Below, one piece after another: positions 8,454 to 18,571 of a DNA stretch of 64,000 nucleotides. Under the pieces are notes generated by a model. That model was not told the origin of the DNA. It made no database searches and saw only the letters and a list, made by a program, of their open reading frames with translations. The stretch is from Aureispira sp. CCB-QB1. GTDB lineage: Bacteria > Bacteroidota > Bacteroidia > Chitinophagales > Saprospiraceae. Numbering within the stretch: the stretch's first letter is position 1; the number at the start of each line of letters is the position of its first letter. The DNA lies in contig CAMBRK010000010.1 in assembly GCA_945870185.1 (NCBI GenBank), positions 1 through 64,000 on the forward strand. Direction: 5' to 3'. The position numbers were made by a program, and so were the translations under genes.

Positions 8454-9860
8454 TTGAAAAATAGATTTAATAGGCTTACTTCAAAAGAATGGTTGCCTTT
8501 TCAGAAATCCTGGTTCAGATATGATGCTGACGAAAGACTATACTTAGATAACCTGAGATTTTTTACAAAAGCGGAGCCCACTCATGAAAAAGTTCTTTAT
8601 TATGGAGATCAATTTGAAGCTTTTAAGAGTATTGCTGAAACTCAGGAAATAAGTACAACTGTATCTTTTGATTCAGAGGATGAGTTTCAATTTATTGTTA
8701 TTGATATAAGGAGTGAGATAGCAGCATGTCAGACATTGGAATCTTATTATGAAATCAGAACTAAGATTATTGATTTTGCCATTCAAGCCTTTAATAGATT
8801 AACTCATAGAAGATTCTTAACAGTATATATTCAGAATCAAACTATTGCAAATCAATATTATCCTTTTGCATGGGATCTAGCCTGGCACTTGGCATCTATT
8901 TACAGTCTGAAAGATGAAAAAATAGCTTGCAAACCCATAGATCAGGGTAGTGCAATGCATCATCCTGAACAACATTTGTTTTATGTTTTACATTTTCGTA
9001 AGGATGAAAACTCGTCAGGTGTATATCAACTTCAAACGAACACGTTATGCTACACACATGATTCAAAAGTACCTGAGAGAAGTCAAGTGAATATTCCTGG
9101 CTGGTTTATTCTGAAACCTGCACCTCGTAAGAAAAATGAAATTCTTCATCCTGCTAAATATCCTGAGGAGTTAGTTTCTATGTTTCTAGATAATTTTACT
9201 CTTGAAAACCAAAACATATTAGATCCCATGTCAGGGACAGGGAGTACACAAGTAGCCGCATTGAAAAAAGGGCGTAATGCCTTTGGTACTGAATTGAGTC
9301 CTTTTTTTGCTAAGATTGCACAGCAGCGTTGTCAGGATTTGGTAGCTCCCAATCAACCTGACTTGTTTTCACTTCCTAGCAAGCAGCAGCACAAAATCAT
9401 AAATAAGGATGCGCGCTTGATAAATAAAGATGATTTTCCTAGTATTGATTATGTGATCACTTCTCCACCATATTGGGATATGCTGAACATGAAAGGAGCT
9501 GAAAATCAAGCAAAAAGGGTGGAAAAGGGCTTGCAAACCAACTATTCAGATGACCAAGAAGATATGGGCAACATTGCTGATTATGATGCATTTTTGGAAG
9601 ATTTAACGGATGTGTATTTCAATATTTACGATCTCATGCCGACTAACGCTGTAATGACTATAGTTGTGAAAAACATAAAGAAAAAAGGAAAAAACTATCC
9701 TTTTGCTTGGGATTTAGCCGATCGATTATGTAAAAAAATGGTTTTACTTCCAGAAGTATTTTGGTGTCAAGACGACATCAATCTAGCTCCTTATGGCTAT
9801 GGTAATACTTTTGTAAGTAATACGTTCCACCAGTATTGCTTGAATTTTGTAAAACTCTAG
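8454..9860 (+). CDS. Orphan DNA methyltransferase (N6-adenine/N4-cytosine type)
   Basis: 468 residues. The AdoMet-binding motif DPMSGTGSTQ (about residue 256) comes before the catalytic TSPPYW motif (about residue 336), the order seen in beta-class enzymes; SPPYW is typical of N4-cytosine or related amino-methylases. The N-terminal ~240 residues have no motif I recognise and may hold target recognition. No restriction endonuclease or specificity gene is nearby, so it is an orphan. The start is TTG at 8454, 12 bp after the DUF983 stop; there is no nearby ATG. It might instead modify RNA, which I cannot exclude. Confidence 0.8.
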   Translation: MKNRFNRLTSKEWLPFQKSWFRYDADERLYLDNLRFFTKAEPTHEKVLYYGDQFEAFKSIAETQEISTTVSFDSEDEFQFIVIDIRSEIAACQTLESYYEIRTKIIDFAIQAFNRLTHRRFLTVYIQNQTIANQYYPFAWDLAWHLASIYSLKDEKIACKPIDQGSAMHHPEQHLFYVLHFRKDENSSGVYQLQTNTLCYTHDSKVPERSQVNIPGWFILKPAPRKKNEILHPAKYPEELVSMFLDNFTLENQNILDPMSGTGSTQVAALKKGRNAFGTELSPFFAKIAQQRCQDLVAPNQPDLFSLPSKQQHKIINKDARLINKDDFPSIDYVITSPPYWDMLNMKGAENQAKRVEKGLQTNYSDDQEDMGNIADYDAFLEDLTDVYFNIYDLMPTNAVMTIVVKNIKKKGKNYPFAWDLADRLCKKMVLLPEVFWCQDDINLAPYGYGNTFVSNTFHQYCLNFVKL

Positions 9861-10094
9861 TATCCTGCTTTTAGACTAAAATGCTTTTGAGCTAGACTTT
9901 GGCATATCTCTAGTTCTTTCCTTTATAGATTATTTTTTATTTTTTGGTCAGTATTACCTAATACCTGAAGACCAAAAAAACCGAAAATTGCCCCCACGAA
10001 ATCCGGAAAATGATCCAATTTCCATGAACGCTGTGTCCGGAGTATCTCACTTTTCATTTGTCGTTTTGGTAATTGAATTGTTCTGGGCAAAATT

Positions 10095-11540
10095 TTATCT
10101 TTTACGAAGTAATGCTTCAACTTTGTCGAGAAGCCAAGGTTTCGATACTACACCTTTGGTTTCTTCTATTTCAGTTTTTAGCTTTTTTAGTTTAACTTTG
10201 TCTTTGGGCTGGGTTTTTATCAGTTGATTTGTAAATTTTACAAGGTTTAAGTAATGAGTTTTTCTATCACCTGAAAGTGATTTTTCTCGGTTAATAAACA
10301 TTTTAAATGCTTGGAGTAACGATTCCAAAGCATCCAATTCATCTAATTCATAATATGATGCCAAAAGAAGTGTTTTAGCGTTTATATTATACCATACATC
10401 TTCATAAGTAACTTTATAAAGATGTTCAATGACTTTGCCAAAATTTTTTCTGTAAAATTCTAATCTGGCTAAACTAAACTCTACTGCATTATTTCGGTAT
10501 TTTTCATCCACATATTTAGCATATTCATAAATGAAGTTTTCAGCCCAAGAGAATTCTTCTACCCTTAATGCGAAAAAAACAATATTTCTATATGTTGTTT
10601 GAGAAATTGTTTCATCTTTTGTAAGTAAGTTGTTTTCGATAACTTCTTTGTAAAGTAGAAATGTCTCCTTTTGAAATGATAGATCACCTTTATTTACCCT
10701 ATTAATGCAATAGCTGATGGCTGTTGAATAAATTTCCCACCTTTCATTTTCTGGAAATTTATGACCAAATACATTAATCTCATTTTTGAGATTTTCGTAA
10801 TTTTTGACATCATCTCCATACTCGTACGTCAGATACATCAGATAGTAAATTTTTATAGCTGGAATGTCAAAATTGGGAAGTTCTTTTGCCTTTTTTAAAA
10901 TATAAGGCATATTTCCCAATTCAATGTCCAATTTATACATTTTTTTCCAACTCAGAAGTGTACAGTAAAGCCTTAATTTTTCAGCGATATAAAAATATTC
11001 TAACTGGTCCGAAATATCTTTAATATTTAATTCTGTACTGATTTCTATTTTTTCATTCTTTTTTTCATTTTCTGTTTTAAGATTAAAAAGATTTCTTTCT
11101 ATCAGATACTTGTTGTAATAAAATTCGACTGATTGGTTGATATCGTTAAAGCGAAGTCTTTCCAACTCTCCGATGATTCCATTGTACAATTTTGAAATAT
11201 TGCGTTTTTTGGCACCTTCTAATTTGAAATTTGCCTGGAGAATTTCGGAAGTATCGTATTCTTTTTGTGCCAAAAAATTTTCTAAAAGATCGAGCAAATC
11301 AGAGTTGAGCTTAAGGAATTTTTGGTTGTTATACGGTGTCGAATGATATATCTGAGCCCATATTTCTTTGGGTTGTAAATCATCAACGGTTTCCTTTTTG
11401 ATAGCAGTTTCTAGGATGGAATAAAATTGGGTAATGTTCTGATTTACATTGAAATATGGAGAATGTACATATTTGCTGAAACTATTCAACTCATAAATGG
11501 ATAAACACAACAATCCCGAGATAATCTTTCGGTCTTTCAT
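10095..11540 (-). CDS. Hypothetical helical-repeat protein
   Basis: 481 residues, no signal peptide. Almost wholly alpha-helical, with TPR-like helix pairs but no clean TPR consensus. An N-terminal motif near YELNSFSKYVHSPYFN precedes the repeats, and the C-terminus is Lys-rich. The ATG at 11540 is chosen over an upstream alternative at 11654 because the extra 38 residues are low-complexity and unlike a protein start. It resembles the protein at 62022-63557 in size, helix layout and a shared C-terminal segment (see findings). Function unknown; a scaffold or regulator is only a guess. Confidence 0.75.
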   Translation of the reverse strand: MKDRKIISGLLCLSIYELNSFSKYVHSPYFNVNQNITQFYSILETAIKKETVDDLQPKEIWAQIYHSTPYNNQKFLKLNSDLLDLLENFLAQKEYDTSEILQANFKLEGAKKRNISKLYNGIIGELERLRFNDINQSVEFYYNKYLIERNLFNLKTENEKKNEKIEISTELNIKDISDQLEYFYIAEKLRLYCTLLSWKKMYKLDIELGNMPYILKKAKELPNFDIPAIKIYYLMYLTYEYGDDVKNYENLKNEINVFGHKFPENERWEIYSTAISYCINRVNKGDLSFQKETFLLYKEVIENNLLTKDETISQTTYRNIVFFALRVEEFSWAENFIYEYAKYVDEKYRNNAVEFSLARLEFYRKNFGKVIEHLYKVTYEDVWYNINAKTLLLASYYELDELDALESLLQAFKMFINREKSLSGDRKTHYLNLVKFTNQLIKTQPKDKVKLKKLKTEIEETKGVVSKPWLLDKVEALLRKR

Positions 11541-12056
11541 TGATTTGTAATGTATTTTTGTGTAAATATATAAAATTATAATAGGTTTTGAATAGAAAAG
11601 TTTAAAATTATAAATGTTGTAGTTTCGGGTCCACTTAGTTTGTAAAGCGACCAACTTGATTTAACGACTATTTTGCGCATTTTACCATTGAATAACTTTG
11701 TGATAGAAAATAATATATAAGTTCCTGAAAAATCAAACGCATATTTACTCTAAGTAAAATTCTTTTAAAATTATAAATATATATGAGTTTTGTAATTGTA
11801 TTAGTGATTTAAATTCATTATTTAAAATATTATGTATATTTTTAATGTGAATGCTTGTTTTTTAGACAAATATAAATAAGGTAACATATATATTTTATAA
11901 AAATGCAATTGTTTATTAATTTGAAAATGATTTTAAAAAATAATTTTTAAAAATATATAATAATTTTATGATTATATTTGGAAGTTTGAGTACTATTTAT
12001 TTACTTTGCACTTGCATTATAACCAAAATAGGAGAGTATCTCCCTAAGATATATCC
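11541..12056. other. AT-rich divergent intergenic region
   Basis: 516 bp between two divergent genes. Very A/T-rich runs, no ORF and no clear hairpin. A variant -7 box TACTTTG (one base shorter than consensus) is at 12002-12008 and may serve the gene at 12057. Confidence 0.5.
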
Positions 12057-14537
12057 ATGAAGAAGTATAACATATTGATTTTTATTGTTTTGTGTACGGT
12101 TTTATCCCCCAAACTGTATGCACAAATTAATGATGGAGAACGTCATTTTGTTTTGATTAAGGGGCAAACTTTGATGGATACCATTGATAGTAATTTTCCA
12201 ATAGGAGCAGCAATTGCTGAAAATTGTGTTTTTCAACCTGCTCAAAATATAGGTGCGAAAAGAAGAAAAGTCACTATAACTCCACCACAAAGTAATCCAA
12301 ATTATGTTGGGAAAGCTAAAGCTTCGGTACAATATACAGATGGATTTAAACCTAGATACATTACATGGAACATAACCTACATGGATTCTAAAATAACTAC
12401 TCAAGACGATTACCTCAGTTTTAATGATAATAGTATTATTAATGTTACACCACTTGTAAATGATGTGAGTTCACATGCAGGACTTCATATTTCTGGTATT
12501 GCTCAAACGATAGGTGGAACATCAAGTTTTAACTCTGATTCGATCTTCTTTACACCGGATGCAGATAGTGATTTTGGTTTTGTGCTTTACAGCGCAAAAA
12601 ATGAACAAGGGGCAACAGCTAATGGTAAGATTTCGTTCGTTAGACTTCAAGATAACTATACCCAGATAGATACATTGAAGTTCACCTTATTGAATACTAG
12701 ATCTCAGATTATTAATCTTCCAACTGATAATTTAACAGCTTCTTTGCTTCCTACAAAAGGAAGTCTAGATTTTGTCTCAAATTTTGTTGTTAAGTACACT
12801 CCTAATCCTGGTCAATCAGGTGGTGACAGTTTTCGACTTAGCAATGGAGTAGGAGGTAGTAGGTTAGTGATCATTGAACTTATCAATAAGCTGCAGAATA
12901 CTTCAAGTATAAGAGATGACCATTTTTATACCCCTAAAAATACAGCGATAACTTTCGATGTTTTAGCTAATGATTTGGCAAAACATTTTCCTATATCTAA
13001 TGTGTCTCTAGGCCTTGTCCGAGATACGTTAGGGATTATGACTTATACACCTCCGGCAGGGTTTTCTGGTGTGAAAAATTTTACCTATACTGTAAATTAT
13101 GGTTCTTGGCAAGCTACTGGCAAAATTATCATATTTATAGGTAATTTTCAACCTATGACAGCTGATGATTATACATTCAAAACACTTAAAAACGATCCAT
13201 TAGTTGTTACCTATGATGTCCCTGTTGATGGTTACCAATTTAATATACTCAATCAGCCTCAGTTTGGAACGGTTGAGATTTTTTCCAATACTAATGTAAC
13301 TGAAGGTTGTAACACATTTTATTCCAAATCAACTATGATTTATACTCCTGATCAACAGTATTATGGGAGTGACTCTTTTGATATAGAATACTGCGTGATT
13401 AACAATCCATGTGTAACATATAAAATTTACATAGATGTAATCGATGGGGATATAGATACTTTATGCCATTGTAATGGAACGGACTGTGTTTGGTCAGGTG
13501 ATATGAATGGAGACGGTAGAGTTTCTGTGACGGATCTTCTTGCTTTGGGACGTTTTATGGGTTTAAGTGGAGATGCAAGAGAAGATATTAGTTATAGTTT
13601 CAGATCAGGACAAAATGCAAGTGATTGGGTCTATACACAACCCAATGGTCTAAATATAAAACATATAGATGCTAATGGTGATGGTTTGATTTCTGATGCT
13701 GATACATTAGCCATTCATGACTATTATGCTGATATTCATCATCTGGTGCCAGAAGAAATTTTAGCTATTAAAGATTACGCGTTTAACTTGATACCTAATG
13801 CTACTGAAGTAGATTCAGGTGATCTTTTGATTATTGACATATCTTTAGGAAACAATTCTAATCCTGTAAGAGATCTATTTGGTTTAGCTTTTGGTTTGAA
13901 TATCAATCCTGGGGTGATTGATAGTAGCAGCTTAAATGTAGAATATTTTAAAAACTCTTGGTTTGCTCGAGGTAGTGGGACTTTAGAAATAACCAAACAG
14001 CCCAAGGACGGAGTGATTCATACAGCATTTACCAAAACAAATACTATTGTAGAAGATGAAGCTGAGGGTTTCAAACCTCCGGGATCAAGTGGATTCGGTA
14101 AAATTGGACAAATTTCATTCATTGTTGAAGACGAAGCAGAAGGTTTCAAATCATCTGACAATTATAAATCTAGAAGGATTGCCACATCGGGCATCCAAAT
14201 TGAAGACATAGATGGAAATAAATTTAGCATCCCTGATACTTATTTTGATTTTAGAGTTAATACTAAAAAGTCTGATCCGATTCCTACTGAAGATAAACTT
14301 ATTGTCTATCCAAACCCAGTTAATCAAGAGTTGATTATACATTTCAATGGAAGAAATATCATCAAATCATGTATTATCACTGATCAATTAGGCAATGTGA
14401 TCATCAGTGAGCCAGAGCTGAATCAACAATCTTTGATAGTAAATACATCAAATTATCCTGAAGGTATTTATTTTGCAAGAGTGTTGACGTCACAAGGTGT
14501 CATTACTAAAAAGATCATTGTTTTACATTCAAAATAA
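12057..14537 (+). CDS. Secreted multidomain protein: Ig/cadherin-like repeats, dockerin-like domain, T9SS sorting domain
   Basis: 826 residues. Signal peptide 1-22 (cut after LYAQ). Residues ~110-465 hold cadherin/Ig-like repeats of the 'LANDL...YTPPAGFSGVKNFTYTV' kind (also YTPDQQYYGSDSFDIEY). Two calcium-binding dockerin-type loops follow: DMNGDGRVSVTDLLAL near 482 and DANGDGLISDADTLAI near 537. Next is a cohesin-like beta domain, then a T9SS C-terminal domain (YPNPVNQELIIHF near 753, KKIIVLHSK at the end). A surface adhesin or scaffold role is inferred. An IVEDEAEGFK peptide occurs twice, at residues 664-673 and 689-698. A terminator follows. Confidence 0.85.
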   Translation: MKKYNILIFIVLCTVLSPKLYAQINDGERHFVLIKGQTLMDTIDSNFPIGAAIAENCVFQPAQNIGAKRRKVTITPPQSNPNYVGKAKASVQYTDGFKPRYITWNITYMDSKITTQDDYLSFNDNSIINVTPLVNDVSSHAGLHISGIAQTIGGTSSFNSDSIFFTPDADSDFGFVLYSAKNEQGATANGKISFVRLQDNYTQIDTLKFTLLNTRSQIINLPTDNLTASLLPTKGSLDFVSNFVVKYTPNPGQSGGDSFRLSNGVGGSRLVIIELINKLQNTSSIRDDHFYTPKNTAITFDVLANDLAKHFPISNVSLGLVRDTLGIMTYTPPAGFSGVKNFTYTVNYGSWQATGKIIIFIGNFQPMTADDYTFKTLKNDPLVVTYDVPVDGYQFNILNQPQFGTVEIFSNTNVTEGCNTFYSKSTMIYTPDQQYYGSDSFDIEYCVINNPCVTYKIYIDVIDGDIDTLCHCNGTDCVWSGDMNGDGRVSVTDLLALGRFMGLSGDAREDISYSFRSGQNASDWVYTQPNGLNIKHIDANGDGLISDADTLAIHDYYADIHHLVPEEILAIKDYAFNLIPNATEVDSGDLLIIDISLGNNSNPVRDLFGLAFGLNINPGVIDSSSLNVEYFKNSWFARGSGTLEITKQPKDGVIHTAFTKTNTIVEDEAEGFKPPGSSGFGKIGQISFIVEDEAEGFKSSDNYKSRRIATSGIQIEDIDGNKFSIPDTYFDFRVNTKKSDPIPTEDKLIVYPNPVNQELIIHFNGRNIIKSCIITDQLGNVIISEPELNQQSLIVNTSNYPEGIYFARVLTSQGVITKKIIVLHSK

Positions 14538-14556
14538 AACACATTAATAGTAAATA

Positions 14557-14600
14557 TAAAAAAGCAGGTAGATTGAGAGATCTCCTGCTTTTTTATTTTT
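14557..14600 (+). terminator. Rho-independent terminator between convergent genes
   Basis: A 9-bp perfect stem (AAAAGCAGG at 14560-14568, CCTGCTTTT at 14584-14592) with T-rich tails on both strands, so it can end both the + strand T9SS gene and the - strand phosphoesterase. Confidence 0.85.
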
Positions 14601-14631
14601 ATCGATATAGTTTAAATGTTATCTCACATTA

Positions 14632-15366
14632 CTACAAATATTTTACAAAACTTATTATTTCTCCAGTTGGCTTTATCTCTATTTCTCTGTAGCCTATTTC
14701 GTCAAAAATAGGAGTAAATACCTTTTGGTTGGGATCTATCTGAACGTAAGTAGAGGGTGTGATACTTATGGTTGCATTTTTGTATTGGATAGTACGATCT
14801 GTGTGAAAATGGCCAGTAAATATATAAAACTGCTTTTCTGAGTATTTTTTAAGGAGAGATTTGAATTTTTCTATTTCTTTGAATTGATATTTGGGTTCCA
14901 TGGCTACCACATCACAAACCAAAGGTGGGTGATGCATAAAAATTAAAAGATTTTCTACTGAGTTTTCACACAAAATTTCAAGAAAATTCCATTGTTCAGT
15001 ACCTAATTTACCTGATGAACTATCTAAGAAAATGGCTTTGTAATTTTCTATCGAATGCGTATAATATAAATGATCGTTTTTAATGGAGTTATCCATTTGT
15101 AAAATTTTTGCTAGCATTAAAGAGTTGTCATGATTACCACTTATGGGTAACACTGGAATTTTAATATCCTTTAATTGATGATAGATCCATTGATAAATTT
15201 TTTCATCTCCTTCAGTATTACATAGGTCTCCACCAAGGATAATCAGATCGTATTCTTGAGTGGATACTTTATCCAATATTGCTTTAAAATGTTGCCTAGT
15301 ATCTAGATTTAAAGGGAATTCGCCTTCTTTTTCAATGTGAAGGTCAGTTATGAAAGCTATCTTCAT
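14632..15366 (-). CDS. Calcineurin-like metallophosphoesterase
   Basis: 244 residues. The five metal-site blocks are visible: FITDLHIE (6-13), ILGGDLCNT near 44, PISGNHDN near 75, IFMHHPPL near 141 and FTGHFHTD near 183. This matches the cAMP/Icc-like branch of metallophosphoesterases; the substrate is not evident. It lies 21 bp downstream of the TonB receptor gene on the same strand, so the two are probably co-transcribed. Confidence 0.88.
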   Translation of the reverse strand: MKIAFITDLHIEKEGEFPLNLDTRQHFKAILDKVSTQEYDLIILGGDLCNTEGDEKIYQWIYHQLKDIKIPVLPISGNHDNSLMLAKILQMDNSIKNDHLYYTHSIENYKAIFLDSSSGKLGTEQWNFLEILCENSVENLLIFMHHPPLVCDVVAMEPKYQFKEIEKFKSLLKKYSEKQFYIFTGHFHTDRTIQYKNATISITPSTYVQIDPNQKVFTPIFDEIGYREIEIKPTGEIISFVKYL

Positions 15367-15387
15367 GTTTTAGCAATCATTAGGTTT

Positions 15388-17682
15388 TTAGTTAATTTTA
15401 AAATCTACTCTTAGGCCTATATTTCTAGGGGCTTCGATCAAAGCTGGTCTTAAAGTATATTCACTATTAAAAATATTGTTAACTAAAAAAGAGAATTTTA
15501 ATTTCCACGTTTCATATGAAATTCGGGTATCCAATAGATGGTAGCCCTTATTGTTTGCATCTCTGTAACCACCAATACCGAAAACATCAGGAAACTCTGG
15601 TACTATAGGTATCACATAAAATGGTTCTTCAAATGCCCTATCAATATTTACAAAATGACTGGCGTATTGATGAGATATTCCCCATTTAAACTTTCCAAAG
15701 GTAGCTTCTATATCCATTTTGAATTGATGATTTGATCTATATTTCAGTATGTTGGTATTGTTTTGATGTTCTGAAATGCTGGTTTTAATTTGGGGGGATT
15801 TATCAAAGTTTTTATAAATCGGATTGATATAGGTATATCCTCCGAAAATATTTAATGGTACTCGTCCTATTTTTAGTTGTCCGCTGATCCCAATTTCATA
15901 ACCTGCAATTTGTACTTCCCCAACATTTAGAGGTTTAAATCCAATTCTGGGAAGACCTAGAAATGTGAATTCGATCATATCATTATATTCGGAAATAAAT
16001 CCTGCTACATCTATAAATCCTTTAAATGCTCCAAGCGAAAAACCTTGTTTATAACCGATTTCACTAGACCAGCCGGTTTCGGGTTTGAGTGTAGGGTTTG
16101 AAAAAATAGAAAATATCCCAAAGGTTGTAGTGACAAATCTTTCTGTTAAAGTAGGGTAGCGGTACCCTTGACCAAAAGATGCTCTTAGTGATGAGTATTC
16201 ATGTATCTGGTAATTGGCTGAAAGTCTTCCAATTAGCTGTCCGTCTTGTGCTATCCCATTGGGGATGGTATCTTTATCAAATATTTCTGGACTTTGATGT
16301 TTTACAAATTCATACCTTAAACCACCTGAAAGAGTAAGTTTATTGCCTATAGTCTTATCTAATTGTAGGTATGCAGCATGATTCTGCCCCTTGAAAATAG
16401 TATCACCTAATATTTGTGAGTTGGTGACGCTCCAAGCACCTACCAAACCACTGGTAACTATCAAATCGATGGACTCGAAGTTTTTTTGAAATTGATATTC
16501 AATGTATTGATTGGTTGAATTATTGGATTGATTGGTATCATTGTTGTTTTTGATCCATGTGGTTCTCGTCATAAATTTATGTTTATTATTGTATTTATCG
16601 AAATATGTAACCGAAGGATCCAAATAAATACGCTGCGAAGATCTTTCAGATACTGTACCTGCAAATGGCTGAAACGCTCCATTTTTACCATTTTTCCATA
16701 GGAAAAAACTACTACTTGAGCCAACGTTTAAAAGTGTTCCTAGTTGGATCGTTAATTTATCTGTTATTCTATATCTAAGTTGAATGTTTCCTCTCCCTCT
16801 ACTTTCATTGGTAAATTGATTATGGCCTTCTAATTTGTTGTAGAAAGCACTGCCTATGAAGTCAAGTTTACCAAATTTTTGTTTATGTACAAAAGAAATG
16901 TTCGTTTCATATCTAGAAGTATCTCCCCACCACTTTTTATTTACATCTTTAGGAGAGAGGAAAAGTGTACCCCCAACCGCAAGTCTTGTCTCTGGTTCAG
17001 ATTTTGCATAAGAAGATCTGTAGTTGATGATTCCATTTAAGGCAGCGGAGCCATAAAGGGTGGACGCAGCACCCTTTAATATTTCTATTTGGGATAGGTT
17101 TTCTATAGGGATATCATTCCAATTTGGAAATCCTGCGTCTGGTTGGAGAGCGGGTATATCATCGATTAACAACATCACTCTGCTTCCTGCCCCATACGAG
17201 TAACCTGAACCTCCACGTATATTGGCCTGTCCATCCAAGATTTGGACACCTGGCACCTTATTTAAAATATCATCAGCTCCTGTAGCGTTTACACTCCTTA
17301 GTAAATCAACTTTTAGGATATCAACTGATACAGTAGCTTTGGTAACATTTTGTTCATATTTTGAGCCCGTAACAGTCACTACATTCAGTTCGGTGATAGT
17401 TTCTTTAAGGTATATTACATCTGGCACATCATTAACATGGTTTATATTTAATGTTAAGCTTTCGTATCCAACGTAGGATATCATTAACTTTTTGGGTAAT
17501 TTATTTAACGAAATAGTAAAAAAGCCATATTCATCTGTAATATAACCTTCATCTTGATCTTGAATATTTACTCCCAATAAAGGTAGATTTCCGTCTGTAC
17601 TCTTTATGGCAACCTTTTTTGTCTGAGATAAAGCTACCATACTAAATAATGTTAAAATACTAATCATAAAAAACTTTTTCAT
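15388..17682 (-). CDS. TonB-dependent outer-membrane receptor with N-terminal carboxypeptidase-like domain
   Basis: 764 residues. Signal peptide 1-19, then a CarboxypepD-like beta domain (residues ~22-100: NLPLLGVNIQDQDEGYITDEYG). The plug domain follows (ATGADDILNKVPGVQILDGQANIRGGSGYSYG in short form; DDIPALQPDAG), and then a ~22-strand barrel ending in a terminal strand LRVDFKIN. These receptors import siderophores, cobalamin or other substrates with TonB energy. No B12 riboswitch or iron box is visible upstream, so the substrate is unknown. The metallophosphoesterase lies directly downstream. Confidence 0.9.
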   Translation of the reverse strand: MKKFFMISILTLFSMVALSQTKKVAIKSTDGNLPLLGVNIQDQDEGYITDEYGFFTISLNKLPKKLMISYVGYESLTLNINHVNDVPDVIYLKETITELNVVTVTGSKYEQNVTKATVSVDILKVDLLRSVNATGADDILNKVPGVQILDGQANIRGGSGYSYGAGSRVMLLIDDIPALQPDAGFPNWNDIPIENLSQIEILKGAASTLYGSAALNGIINYRSSYAKSEPETRLAVGGTLFLSPKDVNKKWWGDTSRYETNISFVHKQKFGKLDFIGSAFYNKLEGHNQFTNESRGRGNIQLRYRITDKLTIQLGTLLNVGSSSSFFLWKNGKNGAFQPFAGTVSERSSQRIYLDPSVTYFDKYNNKHKFMTRTTWIKNNNDTNQSNNSTNQYIEYQFQKNFESIDLIVTSGLVGAWSVTNSQILGDTIFKGQNHAAYLQLDKTIGNKLTLSGGLRYEFVKHQSPEIFDKDTIPNGIAQDGQLIGRLSANYQIHEYSSLRASFGQGYRYPTLTERFVTTTFGIFSIFSNPTLKPETGWSSEIGYKQGFSLGAFKGFIDVAGFISEYNDMIEFTFLGLPRIGFKPLNVGEVQIAGYEIGISGQLKIGRVPLNIFGGYTYINPIYKNFDKSPQIKTSISEHQNNTNILKYRSNHQFKMDIEATFGKFKWGISHQYASHFVNIDRAFEEPFYVIPIVPEFPDVFGIGGYRDANNKGYHLLDTRISYETWKLKFSFLVNNIFNSEYTLRPALIEAPRNIGLRVDFKIN

Positions 17683-17988
17683 CTTTTCTATTTTGATGGA
17701 TAAAGTTAATGCTTTTTTGTATTGGCAATTATTATTTTATTAAAATATAGATAAGAAAGTGTAATAGTCATAAAATAATGACTATCATATGCTTAGATTT
17801 GAATAATAATCTAATAATTTTTTGTGATATTCAGTCAAAGGTCAGAGTGATAAAATTTTTCAATATACTATAATAGATTGGCTAAAGTCCTAAGCAGACT
17901 ACTTTATTTGGGTATAAAATAAATATATTAGCTTCTACTTATTCTTTTAAAAAAGTGTGAAGTTGTAAACGGGAAAAGGAATAACTAC
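17683..17988. other. Intergenic region without recognised features
   Basis: 306 bp between two minus-strand genes. AT-rich; no ORF, no clear hairpin and no consensus -7 box on the minus strand were found. Confidence 0.4.
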
Positions 17989-18471
17989 TTATTCTTCTTC
18001 ATCACTTTGGAAAATAATCGGAGTGATCATAGGGAGGTCTATCCATTTGCCTTCTTCAGCATTTACACTAAAAAACCCCATAACACCTCCTGATGCTTTA
18101 GCCACGTGATCCGCAAAACTGATTAAACCTTTATATAGTTTTGAGCCTGTAGCTGGTTCTAGTTTTGCTAAAATGGGGTTTAATCCCGATAGTCTTTCAG
18201 CAATTTGGTTGGACCTTTCTGTTACATTAGATGGTAAATTATCCATATAATATTGGGTTTTTGCTAAAAATTGTTCTTCAGCATGTTCATAAAAAGATTT
18301 CATTTCTCCTTTTAATTTGTAACTACGTATGTGAGTCACTTTTTCGGCCCATTCAAGTTCTTCCTTTTCAAAATTACCATCAGCTCCAGCAATCAGTACG
18401 GTTATCAATGCTAACGCATCTGACAATTCTGATTTTTCGTTCTCATTCAATGGTTTAAAGTATTCAGACAT
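17989..18471 (-). CDS. TerB-like protein
   Basis: 160 residues, cytosolic. The segment ALALITVLIAGADGNFEKEELEWAEKV (residues ~19-45), with its acidic DGNFEKEE loop, resembles the TerB/DjlA-N domain, which is an all-helical metal-binding bundle. The remainder is helical with an acidic tail (QSDEEE). Function unknown. It is a single gene with its own TATCTTTG box. Confidence 0.65.
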   Translation of the reverse strand: MSEYFKPLNENEKSELSDALALITVLIAGADGNFEKEELEWAEKVTHIRSYKLKGEMKSFYEHAEEQFLAKTQYYMDNLPSNVTERSNQIAERLSGLNPILAKLEPATGSKLYKGLISFADHVAKASGGVMGFFSVNAEEGKWIDLPMITPIIFQSDEEE

Positions 18472-18495
18472 TTGGTTTCATTTTAATAATTGCTG

Positions 18496-18503
18496 CAAAG
18501 ATA
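18496..18503 (-). promoter_or_regulatory. -7 promoter box (TATCTTTG on minus strand)
   Basis: CAAAGATA on the + strand, 24 bp before the TerB-like gene start. Confidence 0.6.
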
Positions 18504-18571
18504 AAAAATAGTTTTCGATTTGGCAATTTTGAAAACCTAGAATTGGAAAAATATAAGAATTTAAACCATTA

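Noticed and set aside
9923-10227. Two small overlapping ORFs (minus 9923-10120, plus 9988-10227)
   Set aside because: They overlap the 3' end of the gene at 10095-11540 or antisense to it, have no promoter or family match, and look like chance open frames.
17683-17988. Cobalamin or iron regulatory element upstream of the TonB receptor
   Set aside because: No riboswitch-like conserved boxes or palindrome are visible, so none was called.
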